Of a stretch of 64,000 nucleotides of DNA, positions 15,302 through 24,285 are shown one piece after another. The stretch lies in contig NZ_KK853997.1 of NCBI RefSeq assembly GCF_000696185.1, positions 3,270,907 to 3,334,906 on the forward strand, in the 5' to 3' direction. Within the stretch, counting starts at the first letter, position 1; every line of letters begins with the position of its first letter. The notes beneath the pieces were generated by a model that made no database searches, had not been told where the DNA came from, and worked only from the letters and a program-made list of their open reading frames with translations. A program made the translations under genes and the position numbers. The stretch is from Kitasatospora cheerisanensis KCTC 2395. Its GTDB lineage: Bacteria > Actinomycetota > Actinomycetes > Streptomycetales > Streptomycetaceae.

Positions 15302-16999
15302 ATGCCGAAGGCAACCACCAACGACCTCCTCGACCGGGCCCGGGCCTGGCTGGCCGAGGACCCCGACCCGCAGACCCGCGAGGAGCTGGCCGCGCTGCTG
15401 GCCGCCGCCGAGGGCCCGGAGGCCGAGGCCGAGGAGCGGATCGCCTGGTCGCAGCTGGCCGAACGCTTCGCCGGCCGGCTCCAGTTCGGCACCGCCGGCC
15501 TGCGCGGCGAGCTCGGCGCCGGCCCGATGCGGATGAACCGCGCCGTGGTGATCCGCGCCGCCGCCGGCCTCGCCGCGTACGTCCGCAAGCACCCGGAGCT
15601 CGGCGACCTGGTGGTGATCGGCTACGACGCCCGGCACAAGTCCCACGACTTCGCCCGCGACACCGCCGCCGTGGTGGTCGGCGCCGGCCTGCGCGCCGCG
15701 CTGCTGCCCCGCCCGCTGCCCACGCCGGTGCTCGCGTACGCCGTCCGGCACCTGGGCGCGGCGGCCGGCGTGGTGGTCACCGCCAGCCACAACCCGCCGC
15801 AGGACAACGGCTACAAGGTGTACCTGGGCGACGGCTCGCAGATCGTGCCGCCCGCGGACGCGGACATCGCCGCCGAGATCGACGCGCTCGGCGCGCTGGC
15901 CGGCGTCCCGCGCGCCGAGGACGGCTGGGAGGTGCTCGGCGAGGACGTGCTGGACGCCTACCTGACCCGGGCGGCCGGGGTGCTGGAGGCCGGCGGGCCG
16001 CGCGAGCTGTCCACCGTCTACACGCCGCTGCACGGCGTCGGCCGGGACGTGCTGCTGGCCGCGTTCGAGCGGGCCGGCTTCCCGGCGCCCACCGTGGTCG
16101 CCGAACAGGCCGAGCCGGACCCGGACTTCCCCACCGTCGCCTTCCCCAACCCGGAGGAGCCGGGCGCGATGGACCTGGCCTTCGCGGCCGCCCGCACCGC
16201 CCGCCCCGACCTGGTGATCGCCAACGACCCGGACGCCGACCGCTGCGCCGTCGCCGTCCCCACCGCCGACGGCGACTGGCGGATGCTGCGCGGCGACGAG
16301 GTCGGCGTGCTGCTCGGCGCGGCGCTGGCCGCCAAGGGCGCGAGCGGCGTGTTCGCCACCACCATCGTCTCCTCCACCCTGCTCGGGAAGGTCGCCGCCG
16401 CGGCCGGCCTCGGCTACGCGGAGACCCTCACCGGCTTCAAGTGGATCTCCCGCGCGGAGGGCATCCGCTACGGCTACGAGGAGGCGCTCGGCTACTGCGT
16501 CGACCCGGACGGCGTCCGCGACAAGGACGGCATCACCGCCGCCCTGCAGATCGCCGAGCTCGCCGCCGTCCTCAAGCGCGACGGCCGCACGCTGACCGAC
16601 CTGCTGGACGAACTCGCCCTCGCGCACGGCCTGCACGCCACCGACCAGCTCTCGGTCCGGGTCGACGACCTGTCGGTGATCGCCGACGCGATGCGCACCC
16701 TGCGCGACAAGCCGCCGGTCGAGCTCGCCGGCCTCACCGTCACCCGCGCCGACGACCTCACCGCCGGCACCCCCGACCTGCCGCCCACCGACGGCCTGCG
16801 CTACTACCTGGCCGGCCCGGCCGTGGACTCCGCCCGCATCGTGGTCCGCCCGTCCGGCACCGAGCCCAAGCTGAAGTGCTACCTGGAGGCCGTCCTCCCG
16901 GTCGCCTCCGCCGCCGGCCTGGACTCCGCCCGGGACCGCGCCCGCGACCTGATGGACATCCTCAAGCAGGACCTGGCGGTCGCCGCCGGCCTCGCCTGA
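15302..16999 (+). CDS. phospho-sugar mutase (phosphomannomutase/phosphopentomutase-like)
   Basis: 565 residues of the alpha-D-phosphohexomutase superfamily with four domains. Catalytic phosphoserine loop VVVTASHNPPQDNGYKVY (about 157-174), metal-binding loop NDPDADRCAVAVP (about 308-320), sugar-binding GDEVGVLLG with KWISRAEGIRYGYEEALGY, and phosphate-binding VVRPSGTEPKLKCYLE near the C-terminus. The length and G-T-A-G-L-R-G-E early motif match the PmmB/PGM2-like subgroup, which includes phosphopentomutases. Its place directly after the purine phosphorylase gene supports (deoxy)ribose-1-phosphate to 5-phosphate isomerisation, although phosphomannomutase or phosphoglucomutase activity is also possible. 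No classical deoB is present in the window. Confidence 0.9.
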   Translation: MPKATTNDLLDRARAWLAEDPDPQTREELAALLAAAEGPEAEAEERIAWSQLAERFAGRLQFGTAGLRGELGAGPMRMNRAVVIRAAAGLAAYVRKHPELGDLVVIGYDARHKSHDFARDTAAVVVGAGLRAALLPRPLPTPVLAYAVRHLGAAAGVVVTASHNPPQDNGYKVYLGDGSQIVPPADADIAAEIDALGALAGVPRAEDGWEVLGEDVLDAYLTRAAGVLEAGGPRELSTVYTPLHGVGRDVLLAAFERAGFPAPTVVAEQAEPDPDFPTVAFPNPEEPGAMDLAFAAARTARPDLVIANDPDADRCAVAVPTADGDWRMLRGDEVGVLLGAALAAKGASGVFATTIVSSTLLGKVAAAAGLGYAETLTGFKWISRAEGIRYGYEEALGYCVDPDGVRDKDGITAALQIAELAAVLKRDGRTLTDLLDELALAHGLHATDQLSVRVDDLSVIADAMRTLRDKPPVELAGLTVTRADDLTAGTPDLPPTDGLRYYLAGPAVDSARIVVRPSGTEPKLKCYLEAVLPVASAAGLDSARDRARDLMDILKQDLAVAAGLA

Positions 17000-17017
17000 C
17001 GGACCGTCCGCCGAAAA

Positions 17018-17055
17018 GCCGCAGGGCCCCGGGAGAACTCCCGGGGCCCTGCGGC
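17018..17055. terminator. bidirectional hairpin terminator
   Basis: A perfect 18-bp inverted repeat (17018-17035 / 17038-17055) lies between the convergent mutase and PH-domain genes. Confidence 0.8.
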
Positions 17056-17069
17056 GCGTCGAGGGGCGG

Positions 17070-17735
17070 TCAGGTCGCGAGGACGACCGAGATCAGGGCG
17101 ACCAGGCCGGCCAGCGTGGGGGCGATGACCCACCAGCACCAGGTGGCCTGCACCTCGCCGGCCGCGCCGGGGTCGCCGGCGTGGCGCTCGGCCTGCTCCT
17201 GCAGGTTGGCGACCACGGCGTCGGACCAGGCGCGGGTGGGGTCGAGCTGGTCGGGGCGCGGGAGCTTGCCGTTGCGCGCGGCGGGCAGGTGCGGGTCGCC
17301 CGCGGCGGCTGCCCGGGCGGCCTTGCGGGTGGCCTTCTTGCGCTGGCGCAGCGAGACGGGGACCGCCCAGACCTGGAACTTGCGTCCGCCGGCGAAGAGT
17401 TCGACCGAGTAGCCGGCCCTCAGCCCCTCCACGGTGGCCCACGGCGCGACCACGGTGCGCAGCGGGTTGCGGACCAGCAGCCGCTGGTCGTTGGACTTCA
17501 CCACGGGCCGCAGCGTGTAGGCGGCCACCGGGAAGCCGAAGACGGGCGCGGCGGCGAGCGCCACCCACGGGGTGGCGCCGGTGCCGGAGACGATGGCGTC
17601 GATGATCAGCCAGGCGGCGACTCCGAGCAGCATGACGCCCGCGATGACGCCGGGAACGGAGCGGTAGACGCGGTCGGCGTACTTGGGCCCGTCGGCGGCG
17701 GACCCCTGGTCGGGTGTCCGGTCGGATTCGGTCAT
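17070..17735 (-). CDS. PH-domain-containing membrane protein
   Basis: 221 residues starting at the ATG at 17735. Two adjacent transmembrane helices (about 24-42 and 48-68) are followed by a bacterial PH-like domain (about 70-125; LRPVVKSNDQRLLVRNPLRT and WATVEGLRAGYSVEL), a basic KK/RK-rich stretch and a third C-terminal helix. Such proteins are common membrane proteins of unknown role in actinomycetes. No operon partner is evident; the neighbouring ABC genes are on the same strand 84 bp away but lie downstream of this gene's start region, so linkage is uncertain. Confidence 0.78.
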   Translation of the reverse strand: MTESDRTPDQGSAADGPKYADRVYRSVPGVIAGVMLLGVAAWLIIDAIVSGTGATPWVALAAAPVFGFPVAAYTLRPVVKSNDQRLLVRNPLRTVVAPWATVEGLRAGYSVELFAGGRKFQVWAVPVSLRQRKKATRKAARAAAAGDPHLPAARNGKLPRPDQLDPTRAWSDAVVANLQEQAERHAGDPGAAGEVQATWCWWVIAPTLAGLVALISVVLAT

Positions 17736-17825
17736 GGCGTCGATTCTGCCCCAGCCGGGGGCCGTCCCCAATGGCGGCGGGGGCACGGGACGGTCACGAA
17801 TGACCCGTCCCGTGACCTGGGGCGT

Positions 17826-18569
17826 TCAGGCGGTGCGGCGGCGCAGGGTGGCCGCGCCGACGGCGAGCGCGAGCAGCGCGCTGCCGGCCACCACCGCGAG
17901 GTCGGCGAGCACCCGGCCGCTCAGGCCGCTCTCCCGGGTGATCCGGCCCATCGCGTCGACGGCGTAGGACAGCGGCAGCACGTCGGAGACGGCCCGCAGC
18001 ACGGGGGCCATGTCGGCGCGGGGCACGAACAGCCCGCACAGCAGGAGCTGCGGGAGCAGCACGGCGGGCAGGAACTGGACGGCCTGGAACTCGGTGGCGG
18101 CGAACGCGGAGACCAGCAGGCCGAGGGCCATGCCGAGCAGCCCGTCGGCGAGGGCGACGGCGAACAGCAGCCAGGTGGGTCCGGCGACGTGCAGGCCGAG
18201 CAGTCCGATGGTGAGGGCGGAGGCGAGCGCGGCCTGCACCAGGGCGACGGCGCCGAACGCGAGGGCGTAGCCGAGCAGCAGGTCGAGCTTGCCGAGCGGC
18301 ATGGTGAGCAGCCGTTCGAGGGTGCCGGTGGTGCGTTCGCGCAGCATCGCCACCGAGGTGACCAGGAACATCACCATCAGCGGGAAGACGCCGAGCAGTT
18401 CGGGGCCGATCCGGTCGAAGGTGCCGGGCTGCCGGTCGTACATGTACTTGAGCAGCACCAGCAGCAGGCAGGGGACGCCGAGCAGCATGGCGACGGTGCG
18501 CGGGTCGTGACGGAGCTGGGCGAGGACGCGGCGGGCGGTGGCCAGGGTGCGGCGGGCGGCGGCGCTCAT
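17826..18569 (-). CDS. ABC-2 type transporter permease
   Basis: 247 residues with six predicted membrane helices in the ABC-2 arrangement: an N-terminal LATARRVLAQLRHDPRT, the characteristic RERTTGTLERLLTMPLGKL segment (about 78-97), and a late LFVPRADMAPVLRAVSDVLPLSYAVDA. It should form the membrane part of an exporter with the ATPase encoded just upstream, whose stop overlaps this start by 4 bp (ATGA coupling). The substrate is unknown; small hydrophobic drugs or lipids are typical. Confidence 0.88.
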   Translation of the reverse strand: MSAAARRTLATARRVLAQLRHDPRTVAMLLGVPCLLLVLLKYMYDRQPGTFDRIGPELLGVFPLMVMFLVTSVAMLRERTTGTLERLLTMPLGKLDLLLGYALAFGAVALVQAALASALTIGLLGLHVAGPTWLLFAVALADGLLGMALGLLVSAFAATEFQAVQFLPAVLLPQLLLCGLFVPRADMAPVLRAVSDVLPLSYAVDAMGRITRESGLSGRVLADLAVVAGSALLALAVGAATLRRRTA

Positions 18570-19315
18570 CGGACGGTCTCCTGCGGGTGCTGCACGAGGG
18601 TGAGGAAGGCGCTTTCCACGTCGGTCGCGCCGGTGGCGGCGAGCAGCGCGGCGGGGGTGTCGTGGGCGAGCAGCCGGCCGTCGCGCATCAGCAGCAGGCG
18701 GTCGCAGCGGGTGGCCTCGTCCATCACGTGGCTGGAGACCAGCAGGGTGGCGCCGGCCGCGGCGAGGGTGCCGAACAGCTGCCAGAGGTCGCGGCGGAGC
18801 ACCGGGTCGAGGCCGACGGTGGGCTCGTCGAGGACGAGCAGTTCGGGCCGGCCGAGCAGGGCGGCGGCGAGCGAGACCCGGGCGCGCTGGCCGCCGGAGA
18901 GCCGGGCGACGGGGGTGCGGCGGTGGGCGTCCAGGCCGACCTGGGCGATCACTCGGTCGGGGTCGGTGCGCGGGGCGCCGAGGACGGCGGCGAAGTGCGC
19001 GAGGTTCTCGCCGACCGTCAGGTCGCCGTAGACGGACGGGGCCTGGGTGACGTAGCCGACCCGGTCGCGCAGGGCGGGGTGGCCGGCGGGCCGGCCGAGC
19101 ACGGTGACGGTGCCGGCGGCGGTGCGCTGCACGCCGACGATGCTGCGCAGCAGGGTGGTCTTGCCGCAGCCGCTGGGGCCGAGCAGGCCGGTGACGGTGC
19201 CGCGGGGGACGTCGAGGTCGAGGCCGGGCAGCACGGTGGCGCCGCCGCGCCGGACGACGAGTCCGGTGATCCGGATCGCGGGGTCGCCGGACGACCCCGC
19301 CGAGGAATTCATCAT
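18566..19315 (-). CDS. ABC transporter ATP-binding protein
   Basis: About 249 residues of a DrrA/CcmA-type exporter ATPase: Walker A GPSGCGKTT (about 46-54), signature LSGGQRARVSLA, Walker B ELLVLDEPTVGLDP, and switch SSHVMDE. It powers the permease encoded immediately downstream. The start is one of two adjacent ATG codons (19315 or 19312), both inside a 9-bp inverted repeat. The family usually starts a few residues before the first beta strand (here AIRITGLVVRRGG), so earlier in-frame codons are unlikely. A frameshifted ECF sigma gene is divergent from it. Confidence 0.88.
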   Translation of the reverse strand: MMNSSAGSSGDPAIRITGLVVRRGGATVLPGLDLDVPRGTVTGLLGPSGCGKTTLLRSIVGVQRTAAGTVTVLGRPAGHPALRDRVGYVTQAPSVYGDLTVGENLAHFAAVLGAPRTDPDRVIAQVGLDAHRRTPVARLSGGQRARVSLAAALLGRPELLVLDEPTVGLDPVLRRDLWQLFGTLAAAGATLLVSSHVMDEATRCDRLLLMRDGRLLAHDTPAALLAATGATDVESAFLTLVQHPQETVR

Positions 19316-19326
19316 GCGATGAATTC
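19305..19326. promoter_or_regulatory. inverted repeat GAATTCATC-N4-GATGAATTC over the ABC ATPase start
   Basis: Perfect 9-bp arms with a 4-base centre (ATGC), AT-rich against a very GC-rich background, covering the start codons of the ABC ATPase gene. The size and symmetry fit a dimeric MarR-, PadR- or TetR-type repressor. No such regulator gene is adjacent. Confidence 0.55.
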
Positions 19327-19455
19327 TGCGCCGCCCGCCGGACCTCGTCAAGGCTCCGCACACCCGCCGCCGTGACCTGCGTCACCCCTGTCAACCGGAC
19401 GGGCGGCCCCGTTCGTAGGCAGGGGTAAGCAACCGAACCCGCAAGGAGCCGACCG

Positions 19456-19952
19456 ATGACCGAGGAGGAGTTCACCGAGTTCTACCGCCACTCGGTCCAC
19501 CGGCTCACCGGCCAGCTGTACGTGGTCACCGGCGACCTGCACGAGGCGCAGGACGTGGTCCAGGAGGCCTTCGTCCGCGCCTGGGGCCACCGCCGCACCC
19601 TCGACCGCGACCAGGCCCCGAGGCCTGGGTCCGCACCGTCGCCGGACGCCTGGCGATCAGCCGCTGGCGGCGGGCCCGCACCGCCGCCCGGGCCTGGCGG
19701 CGGCACGGCGAACCCGCCGACCTCGCCGGACCGGACCCGGCCTCCGTCGACCTGGCCGCCGCACTGCGCCGCCTGTCGGAGCGCCAGCGGCTGTGCGCCG
19801 CCCTGTTCTACGTCTGCGACCTGCCGCTCGCGCAGATCGCCGCCGAGACCGGCATGGCCCCCGGCACCGTCAAGGCCCACCTGTCCCGGGCCCGAACCGC
19901 GCTCGTCCAGCAGCTCGACGCCCCCTCCGAGGCCGAGGAGAACATCCGATGA
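19456..19952 (+). pseudogene. ECF sigma factor (SigE/SigM-like), frameshifted
   Basis: The first ~54 codons encode sigma region 2 (EEFTEFYRHSVHRL ... DLHEAQDVVQEAFVRAWGHR). After DRDQAP (about 19617) the reading moves by one base. The continuation EAWVRTVAGRLAISRWRRAR and the region-4 helix-turn-helix LPLAQIAAETGMAPGTVKAH are intact in the other frame up to the stop at 19950-19952. Restoring one C in the CCCC run at about 19616-19619 gives a normal 165-residue SigE-family factor. Either the gene is newly broken or the base is missing from the sequence. GAGCCGACCG precedes the ATG. It overlaps the next gene by 4 bp. Confidence 0.8.
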
Positions 19953-20338
19953 CTTCCTCCAGTGACGCGCGCCTGACCGGCGCGCTGCGGGCCGCCGCCG
20001 ACGCCGCCGCCGCCCGCACCGTCGCGGCCCCGCCCGCGGATCGCCGCCCTCGGCCGGCGGCGCCGCCGGGTCCGGGCGGGCACCGGCGTGGCCGTCACCG
20101 CCTGCCTGGCGGTCGCCGTCGGCGCCTCGCTCGCCCCGGCCGGACGCCCGGGCCGGTCGGCCCGGCCGGCGTCCCGGCGGTCACCGGACGGCCGTCGCCG
20201 TCGGCCACCCCCGCGCCGACCGCCTCCGTCACCCCCGGGCCGACCCCCTCGCGCTCGCCGGCCGGGAGCCTCCCGCCGCCGTCCGCCTCGCTCTCCTCGC
20301 CGCCGCCCGCACCCGGCGGCAGCCCCACCCGGCCCTGA
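19949..20338 (+). pseudogene. anti-sigma-factor-like membrane protein, disrupted by indels
   Basis: It starts ATG (MTSSSDARLTGALRAAADAA) overlapping the sigma gene stop, the classic ECF sigma/anti-sigma layout. In the next frame a basic stretch and one transmembrane helix (VRAGTGVAVTACLAVAVGAS) are encoded around 20060-20115. The original frame then resumes with a Pro/Ser/Thr-rich extracellular tail to the stop at 20336-20338. At least two compensating indels, near 20037 and 20130, are needed to join these parts. No clear zinc-binding H-x3-C-x2-C anti-sigma motif is seen, so the role rests on position and layout. Confidence 0.5.
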
Positions 20339-20360
20339 GCCCCGACCGACCAGGACCCCG

Positions 20361-21569
20361 ATGCCCCGCACCCCGCTCGTCGACCACCCGCTGCCCGCCG
20401 CCGCCCCGCCGTCCCCGCACCCCGCGCCCGCTCCGCCCGCCCCGGACCTGCCCGCCCGCCTGTGGCGCGCCGTCCGCCCGGCCCTCGCGGTGTACGCGGG
20501 CGCACTGGTGCTGCACCTGGCACTGCTGGCCGTGATGATCACCCGGCCCGGCGCCACCCTGACCGACCGGCTCACCGCCTGGGACGCTCGGCACTTCCTG
20601 GCGATAGCCGCCGACGGCTACCCCGACGCGTACAGCTGGACCGCGGCCGGGCAGCTCACCGGCAACGACCTGGCGTTCTTCCCGCTGTTCCCGATGCTGG
20701 TCCGCGCCGTGCACGCGGTCACCGGCCTGAGCTGGGCCGCCGCCGGGATCCTCACCGCCCACCTGGCCCTGGTCGCCGCCCTGGTGCTGGTCCACCGGCT
20801 GGTGAGCCGGCTGTACACCCGGCGCGCCGCCACCGTCGTCCTGGTGCTGCTGGCCGCCGCTCAGCCGATGTCGCTGGTGTTCTTCATGGCGTACAGCGAG
20901 TCGCTGTTCCTCGCCGTCGCCGCCGGCACCCTGCTCGCCGCGCACCGCCGGAACTGGGCGGCCGCCGGCCTGTGCGCCTTCCTCGCCGGGCTGACCCGCC
21001 CGGCCGGCCTCGCCGTGGTCGCCGCGCTCGCCGTCGCCGCCCTGCTCGAACTGCGCCGCGAACGCCACCTGTCGGCCCGCCCGCTGCTCGCCACCGCGGT
21101 GGCCTGCACCAGCACCCCGCTCTACCTGTGGTGGGTCGGCGACCGGCTGGGCGACGCCGACGCCTGGTTCACCGTCCAGGAGGCCGGCTGGAACACCCAC
21201 TGGGACTGGGGCGCCTCGCTCTGGCAGTTCCTCACCAGCACCCTGCGGACCGGCGAGGGCTGGGTCCCGGTGTCGATCGCCGTCCTGCTGATCGCCCACC
21301 TGCTGGGCGCCGCCCCGGCCGTCCGCCGCACCACCTGGCCGCCGCTGCTGGTCTACGGCGCGACGGTGGTGGTGCTGACGCTGGCGCAGAGCAACTACTA
21401 CCACTGCAAGCCCCGCCTGCTGACGCCCGCGCTGATCTTCCTGCTGCCCGCCGCCCTGGCGCTGTCCCGGGCCCGCCGCTCCACCCGGATCGCCGTCCTC
21501 GCCGCCGCGTCCCTGTTCGGCTGCTGGTACGGCGCCTACCTGCTCACCGCCTGGCCCTACGCGATCTGA
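20361..21569 (+). CDS. integral membrane mannosyltransferase-like protein (PIG-V/GT76-like)
   Basis: 402 residues. After a Pro/Ala-rich cytoplasmic N-terminus (about 1-35) there are about nine hydrophobic helices. The first loop contains TAWDARHFLAIAADGY (a WDxxH-type motif), followed by NDLAFFPLFPMLVR, and AYSESLF lies in a later loop. These match the PIG-V-like polyprenol-phosphate-mannose-dependent family, which transfers mannose to lipids or proteins on the outer face of the membrane. The acceptor is unknown. AGGACCCC precedes the ATG at 20361. It may be co-transcribed with the broken sigma/anti-sigma pair. Confidence 0.78.
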   Translation: MPRTPLVDHPLPAAAPPSPHPAPAPPAPDLPARLWRAVRPALAVYAGALVLHLALLAVMITRPGATLTDRLTAWDARHFLAIAADGYPDAYSWTAAGQLTGNDLAFFPLFPMLVRAVHAVTGLSWAAAGILTAHLALVAALVLVHRLVSRLYTRRAATVVLVLLAAAQPMSLVFFMAYSESLFLAVAAGTLLAAHRRNWAAAGLCAFLAGLTRPAGLAVVAALAVAALLELRRERHLSARPLLATAVACTSTPLYLWWVGDRLGDADAWFTVQEAGWNTHWDWGASLWQFLTSTLRTGEGWVPVSIAVLLIAHLLGAAPAVRRTTWPPLLVYGATVVVLTLAQSNYYHCKPRLLTPALIFLLPAALALSRARRSTRIAVLAAASLFGCWYGAYLLTAWPYAI

Positions 21570-21755
21570 CCCCCCGTCAGGCGGATCCGGTCGGCGGGCT
21601 TGACAGCCCGCCGATAAGCGGTGCGGCTGCGGCGGGCCGGTTCGGTACGATTGCGGCGGCCGCACGACAGCTGCGAACGCGTCGCGAACCGGCCCCTCGA
21701 CACCCGCTCGCGGGCACCGCCGCGTGCCCGCCGGAGAGCATCGGAGTTCCTCAGG

Positions 21756-23465
21756 ATGACTCGGCAGTTGATCACCAGCGCGCTTCCCTACATCAACGGG
21801 ATCAAGCACCTGGGCAACATGGTCGGGTCGATGCTCCCGGCGGACGTGTACTCCCGTTACCTGCGCCAGCGCGGCCACGAGGTGCTGTACATCTGCGCCA
21901 CCGACGAGCACGGCACGCCGGCCGAACTGGCCGCCCAGGAGGCCGGGCTGCCGGTCGCCGAGTTCTGCGCCCGCGCGCACGACCAGCAGAAGGCCATCTA
22001 CGACGGCTTCCAGCTGTCCTTCGACTGGTTCGGCCGCTCCTCCTCGCCGCAGAACCGGGAGATCACCCAGGAGATCGCCCGCGAGCTGCACGCCAACGGC
22101 TTCATCGAGGAGCGGGCGATCCGCCAGGTCTACTCGATCGCCGACAACCGCTTCCTGCCCGACCGCTACATCGTCGGCACCTGCCCGCACTGCGGCTACG
22201 ACAAGGCCCGCGGCGACCAGTGCGAGAGCTGCACCCGCGTGCTCGACCCGACCGACCTGCTCGAGCCGCGCTCCGCGATCAGCGGCAGCTCCGAGCTGGA
22301 GGTCCGGGAGACCAAGCACCTGTTCCTGCTCCAGTCGAAGCTGACCGACGAGGTCGAGGCCTGGATCGCCGAGCACGGCGACAGCTGGCCGGTGCTGGCC
22401 TCCTCGATCGCCCGCAAGTGGCTCACCGAGGGCCTCCAGGACCGCGCCATCACCCGCGACCTCGAATGGGGCGTCCCCGTCCCGGCCGACGTCTGGCCCG
22501 AACTGGCCGCCGAGGGCAAGGTCTTCTACGTCTGGTTCGACGCCCCGATCGAGTACATCGGCGCCACCAAGGAGTGGGCCGACGCGACCGGCGGCGACTG
22601 GCGCTCCTGGTGGTACGAGGCCGACGACACCGTCCGCTACACCGAGTTCATGGCCAAGGACAACGTCCCGTTCCACACGGTGATGTTCCCCGCCACCATC
22701 CTCGGCTCGCGCCAGCCCTGGAAGAAGGTCGACTACGTCAAGGCCTTCAACTGGCTGACGTACTACGGCGGCAAGTTCTCCACCAGCCAGAAGCTCGGCA
22801 TCTTCACCGACGTCGCCCTCGAACTGCTGCCCGCCGACTACTGGCGCTACTACCTGATGGCGAACGCCCCCGAGTCCGACGACTCCAGCTTCACCTGGGA
22901 CCTGTTCGCGGCCACCGTCAACAAGGACCTCGCCGACACCCTCGGCAACTTCGTCAACCGCGTCCTCTCCTTCAGCCGCAAGCGCTTCGGCGACGAGGTC
23001 CCGGCCGGCGCCGAGAACAGCGAGACCGAGACGGCCCTCGGCGCGCAGATCGCCGAACTCCTCGCCGAGTACGAGACCCAGCTCGACGCGCTCAACTTCC
23101 GCAAGGCCGCGCAGGCGCTGCGCGCGCTCTGGTCGGCCGGCAACTCCTACCTCGACGTCACCGCGCCCTGGACGCAGATCAAGACCGACCCGGAGGCCGC
23201 GGCCCGCACCCTGCGCACCGCGATCAACCTGATCCACCTGTACTCGGTGGTCTCCGAGCCGTTCATCCCGACCTCGGCCCGCACCATCCGCGAGTCCTTC
23301 GCGCTGGACGGCGACACCCGCACCTGGATCACCGCCGACGAGGCCCGCGCGCTCTCCCTCGTCCCGGCCGGCACCGGCTTCACCGTGCCGCCGGTGCTCT
23401 TCGCCAAGATCACCGACGAGGACCTGGCCGCCTGGACCGAGCGCTTCGGCGGCGGCGAGGCCTGA
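21756..23465 (+). CDS. metG: methionyl-tRNA synthetase
   Basis: 569 residues of class I aminoacyl-tRNA synthetase, charging tRNA-Met. [20 protein letters not shown] carries the HIGH-equivalent KHLG. The insert [17 protein letters not shown] is a zinc knuckle (about 141-157). [10 protein letters not shown] contributes to the Met pocket. [11 protein letters not shown] (about 342-352) is the KMSKS loop in the KFSTS form, which lacks the second catalytic Lys. A C-terminal anticodon-binding helix bundle follows. ATG at 21756 (CAGGATG) is chosen because the frame upstream is Arg-rich and non-homologous. The gap 21570-21755 holds its promoter, with no clear boxes seen. Confidence 0.95.
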   Translation: MTRQLITSALPYINGIKHLGNMVGSMLPADVYSRYLRQRGHEVLYICATDEHGTPAELAAQEAGLPVAEFCARAHDQQKAIYDGFQLSFDWFGRSSSPQNREITQEIARELHANGFIEERAIRQVYSIADNRFLPDRYIVGTCPHCGYDKARGDQCESCTRVLDPTDLLEPRSAISGSSELEVRETKHLFLLQSKLTDEVEAWIAEHGDSWPVLASSIARKWLTEGLQDRAITRDLEWGVPVPADVWPELAAEGKVFYVWFDAPIEYIGATKEWADATGGDWRSWWYEADDTVRYTEFMAKDNVPFHTVMFPATILGSRQPWKKVDYVKAFNWLTYYGGKFSTSQKLGIFTDVALELLPADYWRYYLMANAPESDDSSFTWDLFAATVNKDLADTLGNFVNRVLSFSRKRFGDEVPAGAENSETETALGAQIAELLAEYETQLDALNFRKAAQALRALWSAGNSYLDVTAPWTQIKTDPEAAARTLRTAINLIHLYSVVSEPFIPTSARTIRESFALDGDTRTWITADEARALSLVPAGTGFTVPPVLFAKITDEDLAAWTERFGGGEA

Positions 23466-23472
23466 CCCCCCG

Positions 23473-24057
23473 TCAGCCCGCCAGGTACCCCTGGACGGTG
23501 CGGCCCAGCAACGGGACCAGCACCTCCGGGGGTGCCGAGGCGAGCGGCTCCACCGCGATCACGTAGCGGGCCATCGCCAGGCCCACGACCTGCGACATCA
23601 CCAGCTCCACCCGCAACTCCGGCTGCTCCACGTCCAGCCGGGCCGCCACCCGGTCGACCAGCTCGGTCACCATGAACGACCGCATCAGCGCCGCGACCTC
23701 CTCGCTCGCCGCGGCCGTCCGCACCAGCGCCAGCAGCCGCTCGCGCACCGCGGGCTGCTCCCACAGCCCCACCACGAACGCCGCCACCCGCTCCCCGACC
23801 GTCGCCGGGTCGCCCCCGAACACGTCCTCGACCACCGCCCGCGGCTCGAACGGGAACTCCAGCGCGGCCATGAACAGGCGGTCCTTGCTGCCGAAATAGT
23901 GGTGCAGCAGCGCCGCGTCCACCCCCGCCGCCCGGGCGATCGCCCGCATGCTGGCCTTCTGGTAGCCGCGCGCCGCGAATTCGGCCCGCGCCGCGACCAG
24001 CACCACCCCCCGCGTATCCCCACCCCCGGGCCGCCGCCCCCTCGCCTTTTCACTCAC
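23473..24057 (-). CDS. TetR-family transcriptional regulator
   Basis: About 194 residues. The N-terminal TetR DNA-binding domain reads RGVVLVAARAEFAARGYQKA then SMRAIARAAGVDAALLHHYFGSKDRLF (residues ~13-60). The C-terminal domain (about 80-190) is a TetR_C-like helical ligand domain with RVAAFVVGLWEQPAVRERLL. GTG at 24057 is chosen because the next in-frame start upstream (24102) adds a non-conserved stretch; neither has a good ribosome-binding site. It converges on metG, with 7 bp between stops, and is divergent from deoC. Its targets are unknown. Confidence 0.85.
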   Translation of the reverse strand: MSEKARGRRPGGGDTRGVVLVAARAEFAARGYQKASMRAIARAAGVDAALLHHYFGSKDRLFMAALEFPFEPRAVVEDVFGGDPATVGERVAAFVVGLWEQPAVRERLLALVRTAAASEEVAALMRSFMVTELVDRVAARLDVEQPELRVELVMSQVVGLAMARYVIAVEPLASAPPEVLVPLLGRTVQGYLAG

Positions 24058-24260
24058 GCAGCCATGGTGCACCACCAGGGGCTCGGGGAACGGCGAGGCC
24101 ATGTCTGCTGGCGTTCAACAGGGCGCTGGGCGTTCCGCCGTTTCGGCTCCCCGCCGTAAGGCCCGCCGCAGCCACGACCAACCGCTGTCTCCGACCATCC
24201 GCAGACACGGCGCCGCCGTTCCCCGGGCCCCTGAATGTTCTCCCCCCGCCTATCATTCGC

Positions 24261-24272
24261 CTACGCGCGTAG
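24261..24272. promoter_or_regulatory. nucleoside-regulon operator CTACGCGCGTAG (exact), deoC
   Basis: An exact copy of the 12-bp palindrome ends 1 bp before a TATGCT -10 box (24274-24279) and lies inside the spacer to a weak TATCAT -35 (24251-24256, 17-bp spacing). Binding here should block RNA polymerase. Confidence 0.78.
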
Positions 24273-24285
24273 ATATGCTGGTCTG

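Noticed and set aside
17018-17055. Long perfect hairpin considered as a riboswitch or attenuator
   Set aside because: It lies between two convergent stop codons and fits a bidirectional terminator.
20462-23566. A 1034-codon open frame overlapping metG
   Set aside because: It is out of frame with metG and the PIG-V-like gene, both with clear family motifs; composition is Arg/Pro shadow.
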